Notes: generated by a model not told the origin, from the letters alone. A stretch of DNA of 64,000 bases from Actinomycetes bacterium (GCA_021811865.1 JAKAQB010000008.1:21134-85133); one strand, 5' to 3'. Counted from the first letter of the stretch, positions 16,723 to 25,704 are shown. A program made the numbers and translations.

Positions 16723-17811
16723 GTGTTCGACTTGCAGCAGTTGCTCACACATGTGACGGAGGTCGGCGGATCGGACCTGCACGTCAAGGCGGGCTCCCCG
16801 CCGAGGGTCCGGGTCAACGGGGATCTCCGCCCGACCCCGTTCCAGACCGTCGCGCCCGCCGACATCGAGTCCTGCATCCGCACGATCCTCGCTTCCGACA
16901 AGCTCGAGGAGTTCCTCCGGACCGGCGAGGCCGACTTCTCGCTGTCGGTCACCGAGCTCGGGCGCTTCCGCGGGAACGCCTTTCGCCAGCGGGGCTCGGC
17001 GGCGATGGTCCTGCGCCGGGTCCTGCCCTCCGCCCTCGCCGCCGTCGACCTCGGGCTGCCGACCATTGTCACCCGCCTCGCCGAGGAGCTGCGGGGGATG
17101 GTTCTCGTCACCGGCCCGACCGGCTCGGGGAAGACCACGACGCTGGCGGCGATGATCGACCACATCAACCAGACGCGGGCGGCCAACATCATCACCATCG
17201 AGGACCCGATCGAGATCCTCCACCCCGACAAGCGGTCGATCGTCAGCCAGCGCGAGATCGGCAACGACACCCGGGACTACGTGCAGGCGATGCGTCGGGT
17301 CCTGCGGCAGGACCCCGACGTCATCCTGATCGGCGAGATGCGCGACATCGAGACGGTGAGCGCAGCTCTCACGGCTGCCGAGACAGGCCACCTGGTGCTG
17401 TCGACGCTGCACACCACCAACGCGACCGAGACGGTCAACCGGATCGTCGACTTCTTCCCTCCCTTCCAGCAACAGCAGGTTCGCATGACCCTCGCCGGCG
17501 TGTTGCGCGGCGTGATCAGCCAGCGCCTCGTCCAACGGGCAGACGGTGACGGCCGGGTGCCCGCCATCGAGGCGATGGTCGTGACCGGCACCATCGCCGA
17601 CCGGATCGTCGACCCGGCCGCCGGCGGCGGCGAGTCGATCGAGGAGCTCATCGCCGACGGCGAGTACCACGGGATGCAGACGTTCGACCAGAGCCTCTTC
17701 GGGCTCTACAAGAGCGGCCTCGTCACCCTGCGCGCCGCCCTCGGCGCGGCGACCAACCCGCACGACTTCCGACTCGCGCTACAGAACGCCGGCCTCCTGA
17801 ACAGCGCCTGA
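16723..17811 (+). CDS. pilT: PilT-type twitching-motility ATPase
   Basis: A hexameric secretion ATPase of the type IV pilus retraction class. Residues 1-110 form the PAS-like N-terminal domain (GGSDLHVKAGSPPRVRVNGDL); the RecA-like domain has Walker A GPTGSGKTTTLAAMIDH, the Asp box ITIEDPIE, Walker B DVILIGEMRD and the His box AETGHLVLSTLHTTNA. Length 362 is standard. Start is GTG at 16723. No pilin, PilB, PilC or prepilin peptidase gene is in this window, so either the pilus genes are elsewhere or this ATPase serves another system. Confidence 0.93.
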   Translation: MFDLQQLLTHVTEVGGSDLHVKAGSPPRVRVNGDLRPTPFQTVAPADIESCIRTILASDKLEEFLRTGEADFSLSVTELGRFRGNAFRQRGSAAMVLRRVLPSALAAVDLGLPTIVTRLAEELRGMVLVTGPTGSGKTTTLAAMIDHINQTRAANIITIEDPIEILHPDKRSIVSQREIGNDTRDYVQAMRRVLRQDPDVILIGEMRDIETVSAALTAAETGHLVLSTLHTTNATETVNRIVDFFPPFQQQQVRMTLAGVLRGVISQRLVQRADGDGRVPAIEAMVVTGTIADRIVDPAAGGGESIEELIADGEYHGMQTFDQSLFGLYKSGLVTLRAALGAATNPHDFRLALQNAGLLNSA

Positions 17812-17857
17812 CCCAGGGCACCGGCGCTCGGGGCACCGACCGGTAGGGTGAACCGCC

Positions 17858-19246
17858 GTGGTCCCGGATCGCCTGCAGCCGCTCGTGGCGGAGACGGCGC
17901 CGCTCGCCGCCCGGTTCCGGGCGGCGGGCCGGCGCCTGTACCTCGTCGGCGGTGTCGTGCGCGATGCCGTCCTCGGCCGGCTCGACCCGGACGGGGATCT
18001 CGACTTCACGACCGACGCCCCACCTGACGAGATCGAGGCGCTCCTCGCCGGCCTCGCTGATGCCATGTGGACGCAGGGCAAGCGCTTCGGGACCATCGGC
18101 GCGCACCTCGGCGCGCGGACGGTGGAGATCACCACCCACCGGGCCGAGGCCTACCACCCCGACTCGCGCAAGCCGGACGTCGCCTTTGCCGATGCCGTGG
18201 AAGCGGACCTCTCCCGACGCGACTTCACCGTCAACGCCATGGCGCTGGCCTTGCCGGAGCTCACCCTCGTCGACCCCTTCGACGGGGTCGGTGACCTCGC
18301 CGCTGGCCGGCTGCGCACGCCACTCGACCCCGAGGTCAGCTTCGCCGACGACCCCCTGCGGATGCTACGCGCCGCCCGGTTCGTCGCCGGCTACCGCCTC
18401 ACCCCCGACCCCGGGTTGGTCGACGCCGTCAGCGCACTGCGCAGCCGGCTCGACATCGTCTCCGACGAGCGGATCCGCGACGAACTCGACAAGCTCGTCG
18501 TCGTACCCGAGCCGGGCCAGGGTCTGTGGTTCCTGGTGAGCACGGGCCTGGCCGAGCAGTTCCTGCCCGAGCTGCCGGCGCTGGCGCTCGAAGAGGACCC
18601 GGTGCACCGCCACAAGGACGTGCTCGCCCACACCATAGCCGTGGTGGACAAGACATCGCCCGACCGCCTGCTCAGGTTGGCGGCGCTGTTCCACGACGTG
18701 GGCAAGCCCAAGACGCGCTCGTTCGGGCCGAGGGGGACGGTGTCGTTCCACCACCACGAGGTCGTCGGGGCACGCATGACCCGCGATCGGATGCGGGTGC
18801 TGCGGTACGCCAACGAGGACATCGACGTGGTGAGCCAACTCGTCGAGTTGCACCTGCGATTCCACACCTACCGGATGGGCTGGACGGACAGTGCTGTCCG
18901 GCGCTACGTCCGCGACGCCGGCCCGCTGCTCGATCGCCTCAACGAGCTGACCCGCTGTGACTGCACGACCCGCAACGCCGCCAAGGCGGCCGCCCTTTCC
19001 CGGCGCATCGACGAGTTGGACGACCGGATCGCCGAGCTACGGGGCAAGGAGGAGCTCGCCGCCCTGCGCCCCGACCTCGACGGCGTCGAGGTGATGGCAC
19101 GCCTCGGCATCGGGCCGGGCCGCACCGTCGGCGAAGCCCTCGCCTTCCTCATGGATCTCCGCCTGGAGGAAGGCCCCCTCGGGAAGGACGAGGCAGCCCG
19201 GCGCCTCGACACCTGGTGGGCCGCTCGCACCGAGCGGGAGGGTTGA
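17858..19246 (+). CDS. pcnA: CCA-adding enzyme / poly(A) polymerase family tRNA nucleotidyltransferase with HD domain
   Basis: Adds or repairs the 3' CCA of tRNA. The class II nucleotidyltransferase head has LVGGVVRDAVLGR and the metal-binding DGDLDFTTDA, with DPLRMLRAARFVA (RNA-binding neck) downstream. A central HD domain (AALFHDVGKPKT, HHHEVVGARM) suggests additional phosphohydrolase activity, as in other actinobacterial homologues. Length is 462 residues. GTG at 17858 is the start. In mycobacteria this gene also lies in the origin region next to the DUF6049 gene; here the deacetylase and pilT intervene. Confidence 0.93.
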   Translation: MVPDRLQPLVAETAPLAARFRAAGRRLYLVGGVVRDAVLGRLDPDGDLDFTTDAPPDEIEALLAGLADAMWTQGKRFGTIGAHLGARTVEITTHRAEAYHPDSRKPDVAFADAVEADLSRRDFTVNAMALALPELTLVDPFDGVGDLAAGRLRTPLDPEVSFADDPLRMLRAARFVAGYRLTPDPGLVDAVSALRSRLDIVSDERIRDELDKLVVVPEPGQGLWFLVSTGLAEQFLPELPALALEEDPVHRHKDVLAHTIAVVDKTSPDRLLRLAALFHDVGKPKTRSFGPRGTVSFHHHEVVGARMTRDRMRVLRYANEDIDVVSQLVELHLRFHTYRMGWTDSAVRRYVRDAGPLLDRLNELTRCDCTTRNAAKAAALSRRIDELDDRIAELRGKEELAALRPDLDGVEVMARLGIGPGRTVGEALAFLMDLRLEEGPLGKDEAARRLDTWWAARTEREG

Positions 19247-19264
19247 CGGCGGCGTCTTTCCCCG

Positions 19265-19975
19265 TCAGTTCCCTTCCTTGCGAGCCCGGACGATCAGCGT
19301 CGGCGGCAGCCGCGCGGCCGCCTCCTCCCAGAAAGCGCTGCGCGGCACCCCAGCGGGCGGCTCCGGCTCGAGGACGAGGTCGACCCGGTAGCTCGCCCGC
19401 ACCAAACCGGTGAACAGCTCCGACAGCGGGTGGTGGTACTCGGCGAAGCTCACCCCGCCGCGCTCCACCAGCCGGGGGCCGCGCTCGAAGTACGACCCGC
19501 TCGGATCCCACGCCGGGTGCGGCAGGCTGAACACCAGCGGCGCCCCCACCTTGAGGACCCGGTGCACTTGGCGGAACACCCGGCCGAGGTCCTCGACATA
19601 GGCAAAGGCGTAGGCCGAGAAGACGAGGTCGATCGAGTCCGCCCGCAGGAAGGCGAGGTCGGCGAGGTCACCGTGGCGGAGCTCGACGCGCACCTCGTGT
19701 CGCGCCGCCAGGCTTCGCGCAAAGGCAAGCTGCTCCACCGAGAAGTCCACCCCGATGGCCGTCGCCCCCGCCTTGGCGAAGGCGACCGAGCACTGTCCGC
19801 CGCCACAGCCGAGCTCGAGCACCCGCTTGGCACGCAGGTCGCCGAGGACGCGCAGCTCCTCCTCGGTCGGGATGTCCGGCCCGTAGTGCACGACCGTGGC
19901 CGGCCACTGCGCCGCCTCCTGGTAGGCGGCGGCGTAGCGATCCCATGCGGCGGCGTTGTCGATCGGCACCGCCAC
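19265..19975 (-). CDS. Class I SAM-dependent methyltransferase
   Basis: A 236-residue Rossmann-fold methyltransferase. Motif I is VLELGCGGGQCSVAFAKAGA, motif II contains VDFSVEQLAFAR, and motif post-I/IV includes DSIDLVFSAYAFAYVEDLGR with HRVLKVGAPLVFSLPHP. The substrate is not evident; the HPAWD and late aromatic segments resemble small-molecule or quinone/lipid methyltransferases of the Methyltransf_11 type. Start is GTG at 19975. It lies 36 bases downstream of ino1 on the same strand and is probably the last gene of padR-ino1-methyltransferase. Confidence 0.85.
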   Translation of the reverse strand: MAVPIDNAAAWDRYAAAYQEAAQWPATVVHYGPDIPTEEELRVLGDLRAKRVLELGCGGGQCSVAFAKAGATAIGVDFSVEQLAFARSLAARHEVRVELRHGDLADLAFLRADSIDLVFSAYAFAYVEDLGRVFRQVHRVLKVGAPLVFSLPHPAWDPSGSYFERGPRLVERGGVSFAEYHHPLSELFTGLVRASYRVDLVLEPEPPAGVPRSAFWEEAAARLPPTLIVRARKEGN

Positions 19976-20011
19976 ATCCTGGCAGAGCGCCGCGCCGGCG
20001 GCTCGAACCTG

Positions 20012-21109
20012 CTACAGCACCTGGCTCGAAGCGCCTGGCTCCAGCCCTGCAGCGAACGCCTCCACCATGTCGTGGGCGATGTCGTCGTGGTACTGCACCG
20101 GGGGCGACTTCATGAAGTAGGCAGACGGTCCCACGAGCGGCCCCCCGAGGCCACGATCGAGCGCCAGCTTCACGCACCGGATGGCGTCGATGATCACGCC
20201 GGCCGAGTTGGGGGAGTCCCACACCTCGAGCTTGAGCTCCACGTTGAGCGGCACGTCACCGAAGTTGCGTCCCTCCAGCCGGATGTAGGCCCACTTCCGA
20301 TCGTCGAGCCACGACACGTGGTCCGAGGGGCCGATGTGAACGTCGTCCGCGTCGATGCCCCGCTCGACCTGACTGGTGACCGACTGGGTCTTCGACACCT
20401 TCTTGGACTGCAGGCGCTCCCGCTCCAACATGTTCTTGAAGTCCATGTTGCCCCCGACGTTCAGCTGGTACGTCCGGTCCAAGACGAGCCCCCGGTCCTC
20501 GAACAGCCGGGCGAGGATGCGGTGCACGATCGTCGCGCCCACCTGGCTCTTGATGTCGTCGCCGATGATGGGCACCCCGGCGTCGGTGAACGCCCGGGCC
20601 CACTCCGGGTCGCTGGCGATGAACACGGGGATGGCGTTGACGAAGCCGACACCTGCGTCGAGCGCAGCGCGGGCGTAGTGCTTCTGCGCCTCCTCCGAAC
20701 CGACCGGCAGGTAGGAGACGAGGACGTCCGCCTTCACCTTCCGGAGGACGTCGGCGACGTCGGCGGCTTCGGCCGGCGACTCCTCGATGGTCTCCCGGTA
20801 GTACCGGCCAAGCCCGTCGAGGGTCGGTCCGCGCCGCACCTCGACCCCGAGCTCACCGACGGAGGCGAAGCGAATCGTGTTGTTCTGACCGGCGAAGATC
20901 GCCTTGCCGAGGTCGAGGCCGACCTTGGCAGCATCCACGTCGAAGGCGGCAACGAGCTCGACGTCGCCGACGTGGTAGCCCCCGAGCTCGACGTGCATGA
21001 GGCCCGGGACCCGCTCGGTCGGGTCGGCGTCCCGGTAGTACTCGACACCCTGGATCAGCGAGCTGGCGCAGTTTCCCACGCCGGCGATGGCGACCCGGAT
21101 CTTGCTCAT
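20012..21109 (-). CDS. ino1: Inositol-3-phosphate synthase
   Basis: Converts glucose 6-phosphate to 1L-myo-inositol 1-phosphate with NAD as cofactor, the first step toward phosphatidylinositol and mycothiol in actinobacteria. The 365-residue protein starts [18 protein letters not shown] (NAD-binding GxGxxxS), and has [41 protein letters not shown] and [12 protein letters not shown], the conserved catalytic-domain motifs with the active-site lysines. The ATG overlaps the padR stop (ATGA), so translation is coupled to that regulator. The padR-ino1 pairing is the same as in mycobacteria. Confidence 0.96.
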   Translation of the reverse strand: MSKIRVAIAGVGNCASSLIQGVEYYRDADPTERVPGLMHVELGGYHVGDVELVAAFDVDAAKVGLDLGKAIFAGQNNTIRFASVGELGVEVRRGPTLDGLGRYYRETIEESPAEAADVADVLRKVKADVLVSYLPVGSEEAQKHYARAALDAGVGFVNAIPVFIASDPEWARAFTDAGVPIIGDDIKSQVGATIVHRILARLFEDRGLVLDRTYQLNVGGNMDFKNMLERERLQSKKVSKTQSVTSQVERGIDADDVHIGPSDHVSWLDDRKWAYIRLEGRNFGDVPLNVELKLEVWDSPNSAGVIIDAIRCVKLALDRGLGGPLVGPSAYFMKSPPVQYHDDIAHDMVEAFAAGLEPGASSQVL

Positions 21110-21930
21110 CTGGTGCTCTCCTTGTCCGACCCCGTGGTCATGGCCACCGGGGTTGTCGTGGTCCGGGGGTGCTCCCCCGACGAGTCGGCGCGCGGGCCGC
21201 CGTGGCGCCGCTCGCCCGGGTTGGGGACGGCGCCCGGGGCGCCGCGGTCGGTGGCGCGCTCGGGGGCACCCGGCACGGGGCGGTCGGTGGCGCCCACGGC
21301 GGCGCTGGCGGCGCGCGCCTCGCGCTCTCGTGCGATCAGCCGCTCGATCCACGACAAGTCGTGCTCGGTCGCCTCCCGGTCGTGCTCGAGCAGGCTGTGC
21401 AGGTAGGCGTCGAGCTTGTCCCTCGTCGTGCGGGCGCGGGCACCAGAGCGGTTGAGGCGCTCGAGGAGCTGGAGCCGGCGACGTTCGAGCATCCCGAGGC
21501 GAGCATCGTCCGACAGGTACCGGGCGAACGCCAGACGGAGGCTGAACAGCCTGGCGTCCTCTGCAGGCCCGCTCTCTTCTGCGAGCAGCTCGGCGAAGAG
21601 CTCCTCGCCGCGCTGGGTGATGCGGTACACCTTGCGGCTCCTACCTCGCCGGGTACCAGCCGTCCTGGCCCGGAACGCCGCCAGTTCCCCTCCGAGCGAT
21701 CCCGTCTGCGGGATCGGGCTCGTGTCGGCAGCCAGCTCGACGCTGCGCACGGCGCCGGCCCGCTCCAGGCGCGCCAGGGCGGGGTACAGCGAGCCGAACG
21801 ACACCCCGGAGCCCAACCCGAGCGTCTCGGCGAGGCGCTTCTTCAACTCGTAGCCGTGGAGGTCCTGCTCCTTCAGCAGGCCGAGCATGGCGAGTTCGAG
21901 CACGCGAGCCTTTCGCTGGTCTGGGTTCAT
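21106..21930 (-). CDS. PadR family transcriptional regulator
   Basis: N-terminal winged helix of the PadR type: [24 protein letters not shown] and [16 protein letters not shown], with [19 protein letters not shown]-terminal helical region (about residues 130-210, with [30 protein letters not shown]) is expected to mediate dimerisation, and the last 50 residues are low-complexity. Length 274 is long for the family because of that tail. It overlaps ino1 by four bases, so it likely controls inositol synthesis and itself, through the inverted repeat in its upstream region. Divergent from the DUF5318 gene. Confidence 0.88.
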   Translation of the reverse strand: MNPDQRKARVLELAMLGLLKEQDLHGYELKKRLAETLGLGSGVSFGSLYPALARLERAGAVRSVELAADTSPIPQTGSLGGELAAFRARTAGTRRGRSRKVYRITQRGEELFAELLAEESGPAEDARLFSLRLAFARYLSDDARLGMLERRRLQLLERLNRSGARARTTRDKLDAYLHSLLEHDREATEHDLSWIERLIAREREARAASAAVGATDRPVPGAPERATDRGAPGAVPNPGERRHGGPRADSSGEHPRTTTTPVAMTTGSDKESTR

Positions 21931-21948
21931 CCGGGAAGCGTCGCCGCA

Positions 21949-21982
21949 CTATATCGAGCCGATACATCTACCGACATATCGG
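21949..21982. promoter_or_regulatory. Candidate PadR operator
   Basis: CCGATA at 21959-21964 and TATCGG at 21977-21982 are inverted arms 12 bases apart; another half-site, TATATCG, lies at 21949-21955. This AT-rich island in otherwise GC-rich DNA sits 20-50 bases upstream of padR and between divergent genes. Candidate autoregulatory site; no direct proof. Confidence 0.4.
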
Positions 21983-22069
21983 GGTGATCTTGGCGCCGTC
22001 GCGGTGGGCGAGGCGCGCCCGGAGCACCCATGCTCCGGCGACGACGCCCGCGAGTAGGGTGCCCGGGTG

Positions 22070-22501
22070 ATGGGTTTCCGTCCCGAGTCGTTGCGAGGCG
22101 CCAGCGCCGCCGGCCAGGTCGCGGGCCACGTGGATTACCGCCTGGCGCGCAACGCCGTGGTGAACGAGTTCCGTAAGGGCCGCCTGTCCCGTCTCGACGT
22201 CTGCGATGCCCACCCGGAGCTGCTCCGGGCTGCCGGCAGCGTGGGCGAGGAGACCCCCGAGGAGTGCCCGATCTGCGAGGAGGATCGGGTGCGGCTGGTG
22301 TCGTACGTGTTCGGCGCTCGCCTGCCACCCAGCGGGAAGTTGGTGAGCACCCGGGCGGAGCTCGCCAAGCTGAGCCGCACCGACAGGCACCTCGCCTGCT
22401 ACGTCGTCGAGGTCTGCCCCACCTGTTCGTGGAACCACCTGGCCCAGACCTTCGCCGTGGCCAGCAGCGGCGGTCCGGCCGGCCGGCGCGCTACGACGTA
22501 A
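22070..22501 (+). CDS. DUF5318 family protein
   Basis: A 143-residue protein matching the short zinc-ribbon-like family found beside padR-ino1 in mycobacteria (Rv0049-like). Two cysteine pairs are visible, CPICEED and CPTCSWNHL, which could hold one metal ion. The N-terminal part VDYRLARNAVVNEFRKGRL and CDAHPELLRAA fits the family. No function is established. The ATG at 22070 is preceded in frame by a GTG at 22067. It is divergent from padR and ends about 100 bases before panB. Confidence 0.8.
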   Translation: MGFRPESLRGASAAGQVAGHVDYRLARNAVVNEFRKGRLSRLDVCDAHPELLRAAGSVGEETPEECPICEEDRVRLVSYVFGARLPPSGKLVSTRAELAKLSRTDRHLACYVVEVCPTCSWNHLAQTFAVASSGGPAGRRATT

Positions 22502-22599
22502 CCGGCCCACGCGGCGCACCCCGCTCCACGATCTCAACAGTACGATCCACGGGACCGCCGGCAGCCGCGTGGGCGCTGGACGGGACAGGAGGAAGGGCC

Positions 22600-23508
22600 A
22601 TGAGCAAGGTGACCGTGCCTGGAGTCCGGGCACGCAAGGGCAGCGGTAAGCGCCTGGTGATGCTGACGGCGTACGACGCCCCGGGCGCCCGAGTCGCAGA
22701 CGCCGCCGGGGTGGACCTGATCCTCGTGGGCGACTCGGTCGCCAACACGGTGCTCGGCTACGACGACACGCTGCAGGTGACCGTGGCCGACATGGTCCAC
22801 CACGTGGCGGCCGTAGCCCGCACCGGACCGAGAGCCATGGTGATCAGCGACCTGCCCTGGCTCAGCTACCACACCGGCCCGGCCGATGCCGTCGTCAACG
22901 CCGGCCGGCTGGTTCGCGCCGGTGCAGGCGCCGTCAAGCTCGAGGGCGGCCGCAAGCGGATCCCTGTCGTCGACGCCCTCGTCGACGCCGAGATCCCGGT
23001 GATGGGCCACCTCGGGCTGACGCCGCAGTCGGTCCTCGCCATGGGCGGTTTCAAGGTCCAAGGGCGCGCCCACCAGGAGGTCCGGTCGATCCTGGACGAT
23101 GCCGCCGCTCTGGCTGAGGCGGGCGTGTTCGCCATCGTGTTGGAAGGCATTCCCGACGTCGTGGCCCGCCTCGTCACCGGGGCGGTGGGGGTGCCGACCA
23201 TCGGCATCGGTGCCGGCCGCCACTGCGACGGTCAGGTCCTCGTCTTCCACGACCTACTCGGTCTCGGAGCGGCGTCGGCCCCCAAGTTCGTGCGGCGGTA
23301 CGCCACGCTCGGTGCGGACGCCGTCGCCGCGATCGCCCGTTGGGCCAGCGATGTGCAGGACGGCACCTTCCCGGACGACTCGGAGAGCTATCACCTCCCC
23401 GCCGATGTCGTACTGGAGTTGGGGCGCGACGGGCCCGCCCCAACCGCTGATCCTCCCGGTGGCGCCGCCGGGCAAGCGGCCGAGCTCGGAGCCGGGTTGC
23501 CGGCATGA
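22600..23508 (+). CDS. panB: 3-methyl-2-oxobutanoate hydroxymethyltransferase
   Basis: First committed enzyme of pantothenate (hence CoA) synthesis: transfers a hydroxymethyl group from 5,10-methylene-tetrahydrofolate to 3-methyl-2-oxobutanoate, giving ketopantoate. Motifs: MLTAYDAPGARVADAAGVD, ILVGDSVANTVLGYDDT (magnesium Asp), VKLEGG, PVMGHLGLTPQS, and the catalytic-Glu segment FAIVLEGIP, then GIGAGRHCDGQVLVFHDLLG. Length 302 is a little long because of a C-terminal Gly/Ala tail. Start ATG at 22600 has AGGAGGAAG upstream. No other pantothenate gene is in the window. Confidence 0.95.
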   Translation: MSKVTVPGVRARKGSGKRLVMLTAYDAPGARVADAAGVDLILVGDSVANTVLGYDDTLQVTVADMVHHVAAVARTGPRAMVISDLPWLSYHTGPADAVVNAGRLVRAGAGAVKLEGGRKRIPVVDALVDAEIPVMGHLGLTPQSVLAMGGFKVQGRAHQEVRSILDDAAALAEAGVFAIVLEGIPDVVARLVTGAVGVPTIGIGAGRHCDGQVLVFHDLLGLGAASAPKFVRRYATLGADAVAAIARWASDVQDGTFPDDSESYHLPADVVLELGRDGPAPTADPPGGAAGQAAELGAGLPA

Positions 23509-23875
23509 GGGGCTGGCCTTCCTCCCTTCGGGGGGGCAGATCTGGCGGCGGTCACACCGCTAGGGCATGCTGTAGGTGGGAAGGCCGGTTGTCCCCTGGC
23601 CCGTCCATCGGCCCGGTTGATCCCGGTCCCCGCACCAATCGGTGACGGCCGATCCCCATTTCGGTCGCACCCTCGTTTCCTCGTGCGCCGGCCACGGCGG
23701 CCGTCGCACCATTCCGGGTTCCCCAACACGAGCCCCGAGCAGCCCAGTCGGCTTCCGGGCCGATGGAGAGGATCGCCGGTGTCAGGTACCATGAACGCCT
23801 CGAATGAACCCTGCTCCGGAAAGCCCGGAGCCCCGAGCCTCAACGCCGGGTCCACAGGGAGGTGGTGATCGGCCC
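23509..23875. other. Leader region of the rpsF operon
   Basis: A 367-base gap between panB and rpsF without a credible gene. It should contain the promoter for the ribosomal protein operon; TACCAT near 23788 is a possible -10. A hairpin lies at 23813-23831, and GGGAGGTGG about 10 bases before the rpsF ATG is the ribosome-binding site. Confidence 0.5.
23813..23831 (+). promoter_or_regulatory. Leader hairpin before rpsF (possible S6:S18 control element)
   Basis: GCTCCGG and CCGGAGC pair around AAAGC, 45 bases before the rpsF start. Many bacteria carry an S6:S18-binding RNA motif with a conserved CCG in this leader that represses the operon. The position and the CCG/CGG content fit, but I could not verify the full consensus. 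Confidence 0.3.
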
Positions 23876-24235
23876 ATGAGGCCGTACGAGGTCATGGTCA
23901 TCTTCGACGCCGGCCTGGAAGAGGACGTCATCCGTGCCACCATCGATCAGGCCACGCAGCTCGTAGCTGCCGGAGGTGGAACCATCGGGCGCGTCGACCG
24001 TTGGGGTCGGCGTCGCTTCGCTTACGAGGTCCACCACCGCAGTGAGGGCTACTACGTCGTCATCGAGGCCACCGCCCAACCACCGGTGATGGCCGACCTG
24101 CACCGGATGCTCGGCCTCGCAGACGAGGTCGTCCGCCACAAGGTCATCCGCCTGCCGGACAAGGTCGCTGGGCGCACCCTGCGACCTGCACTGGCCGAGG
24201 AGACCCCCGCGGACAGCAAAGCGAACGGAGCGTAA
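23876..24235 (+). CDS. rpsF: 30S ribosomal protein S6
   Basis: Small-subunit protein that pairs with S18 in the platform. The start MRPYEVMVIFDAGLEED is typical, followed by GGTIGRVDRWGRRRFAYEVHHRSEGYYVVIEA and VIRLPDKVAGR. 119 residues, with a short polar tail. I chose ATG at 23876; an upstream in-frame ATG at 23804 would add a Pro-rich leader with no conservation to S6. ssb follows five bases after the stop. Confidence 0.96.
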   Translation: MRPYEVMVIFDAGLEEDVIRATIDQATQLVAAGGGTIGRVDRWGRRRFAYEVHHRSEGYYVVIEATAQPPVMADLHRMLGLADEVVRHKVIRLPDKVAGRTLRPALAEETPADSKANGA

Positions 24236-24240
24236 CCACC

Positions 24241-24714
24241 ATGTCCAACGGCAACCACGTCACCATCACGGGCAACCTCACCCGCGACCCCGAGCTGCGA
24301 TTCACGCCCTCGGGACAGGCCACCACCAGCTTCGGCGTGGCCGTCAACCGTCGCTGGCAGAACCGCCAGTCCCAGGAGTGGGAGGAGTCCACCTCCTACT
24401 TCGATGTCGTCTGCTGGGGCCAGCTCGCGGAGAACACTGCGCAGTCGCTCACCAAGGGCTCCCGCGTGGTGGTCACCGGCCGCCTGGACCAGCGGAGTTG
24501 GGAGAGCCAGGCGGGCGAGCGCCGCTCCAAGGTCGAGATCACGGCCGACGAGGTGGCACCCAGCCTGCGCTGGGCGACCATGGCAATCACGAAGAACGAG
24601 CGTCGCAGCCCCGACGCCGCCAGCTACACGAGCAACGCCGCTCCCCCCCGGCCCCCCACCCCCGACCCCGCCCCGGAGGCCGGTAGCTACCAGTACGAAG
24701 AGGAGCCCTTCTAG
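24241..24714 (+). CDS. ssb: Single-stranded DNA-binding protein
   Basis: Coats single-stranded DNA in replication and repair. The OB fold covers residues 1-110: NHVTITGNLTRDPELRFTPSG, SYFDVVCWGQLAENTAQSL, KGSRVVVTGRLDQRSW and KVEITADEVAPSLRWA. A Pro/Ala-rich linker leads to the acidic tip EEEPF, the variant of DDDIPF used to recruit partner proteins. Length 157 is normal. Located between S6 and S18 genes, the standard arrangement. Confidence 0.96.
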   Translation: MSNGNHVTITGNLTRDPELRFTPSGQATTSFGVAVNRRWQNRQSQEWEESTSYFDVVCWGQLAENTAQSLTKGSRVVVTGRLDQRSWESQAGERRSKVEITADEVAPSLRWATMAITKNERRSPDAASYTSNAAPPRPPTPDPAPEAGSYQYEEEPF

Positions 24715-24717
24715 GTC

Positions 24718-25134
24718 ATGGCACGCAACAACGATCGGGATCGTGGCAAGCGAACCGTCAAGGACAACCGGCCTCGCGGCAAGAAGAAGGTCTGCGTGTT
24801 CTGCAAGGAGCACGCCGCCTGGGTCGACTACAAGGACGTCAGCCTGCTGCGTCGGTTCATGAGCGATCGAGGCAAGATCCGAGCCCGGCGCGTCACGGGC
24901 AACTGTGCCCAGCACCAGAGGGACGTCCAGGTCGCGATCAAGACCGCCAGAGAGCTCGCCCTGCTGCCATACACCCAGCGGACGGTGAGCGAGAGAGGGC
25001 CCGGACGCGGACCACGCGGGCCCCGGCGGGACGAGCGCGGCCCTGCCACCGCCACGAGCAACGCCGATCACGAACCTACGAACGAAGAGCTCGAGGACGA
25101 GTCCGAACCCGAGACCGAGGAGGTGGAGGCGTGA
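24718..25134 (+). CDS. rpsR: 30S ribosomal protein S18, with extended C-terminal tail
   Basis: S18 core in residues 15-90: [52 protein letters not shown] and ALLPYT. CVFC plus the CAQH segment suggest a zinc-binding (C+) form. The product has 138 residues against a usual 75-90: after the core comes a Gly/Arg-rich stretch and then an acidic tail ending EPETEEVEA. rplI starts inside the last codons (4-base overlap at 25131). Confidence 0.94.
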   Translation: MARNNDRDRGKRTVKDNRPRGKKKVCVFCKEHAAWVDYKDVSLLRRFMSDRGKIRARRVTGNCAQHQRDVQVAIKTARELALLPYTQRTVSERGPGRGPRGPRRDERGPATATSNADHEPTNEELEDESEPETEEVEA

Positions 25135-25580
25135 CCCGGGTGGTGTTGCGGGCCGACCACGACCTACTCGGCAAACGCGGTGACATCGTCGAGGTGTCCG
25201 ACGGCTATGCCCGCAACTACCTGCTTCCCAAGGGTTTCGCCATCCCCGCCACGGAGGGCGTGACCACGCAGGCCAACGCCATGCGCCGGGCGCGGGACCT
25301 GCGGGACGCCAAGGAGCGGGAGGCGGCGGAGACCGTCGCCCGTCGCCTGGTGGCGGCCGTCATCCGCGTACCGGCCAAGGCGGGGGCGGGCGGGAAGCTC
25401 TTCGGCTCGGTCACCGCCGCAGACATCGCCGAGGCCGTGGCCGCCCAGTCCGACGTCGAGATCGACCGCCGCCGTCTGCGGCTCGAGGAGCCGATCAAGA
25501 TGCTCGGCACCCACGAGGTGCCCGCCAAGCTCCACGCCGACGTGGAGTTCCGGATCACGGTCGACGTCGTCAAGGCGTGA
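25131..25580 (+). CDS. rplI: 50S ribosomal protein L9
   Basis: Elongated two-domain large-subunit protein. The N-terminal domain reads [35 protein letters not shown] and is followed by the long connecting helix ([21 protein letters not shown]) and the C-terminal domain with [16 protein letters not shown] and [18 protein letters not shown]. 149 residues is standard. GTG at 25131 overlaps the rpsR stop. A strong hairpin 50 bases after the stop ends this transcript. Confidence 0.96.
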   Translation: MTRVVLRADHDLLGKRGDIVEVSDGYARNYLLPKGFAIPATEGVTTQANAMRRARDLRDAKEREAAETVARRLVAAVIRVPAKAGAGGKLFGSVTAADIAEAVAAQSDVEIDRRRLRLEEPIKMLGTHEVPAKLHADVEFRITVDVVKA

Positions 25581-25630
25581 TTGGCCGACCCGCACACGCC
25601 GGCACCGACCTCGCCGGCAGGTAGGACACG

Positions 25631-25662
25631 CCAGCAGCGCCGGCTCCGGCCGGCGCTGCTGG
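25631..25662 (+). terminator. Strong hairpin terminator after rplI
   Basis: CCAGCAGCGCCGG and CCGGCGCTGCTGG form a perfect 13-bp stem around CTCCGG. It lies 51 bases after the rplI stop and before the dnaB control region. There is no T-run, as is usual in high-GC genomes. Confidence 0.8.
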
Positions 25663-25704
25663 CCGTCTCAGGTTCGGCCTCAGTCTCAGCCCACTCGTAG
25701 TATA

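Noticed and set aside
19430..21406. A 658-codon open frame on the plus strand
   Set aside because: Antisense to the methyltransferase, ino1 and padR; Asp/Val/His/Arg-rich shadow sequence with no motifs or ribosome-binding site.
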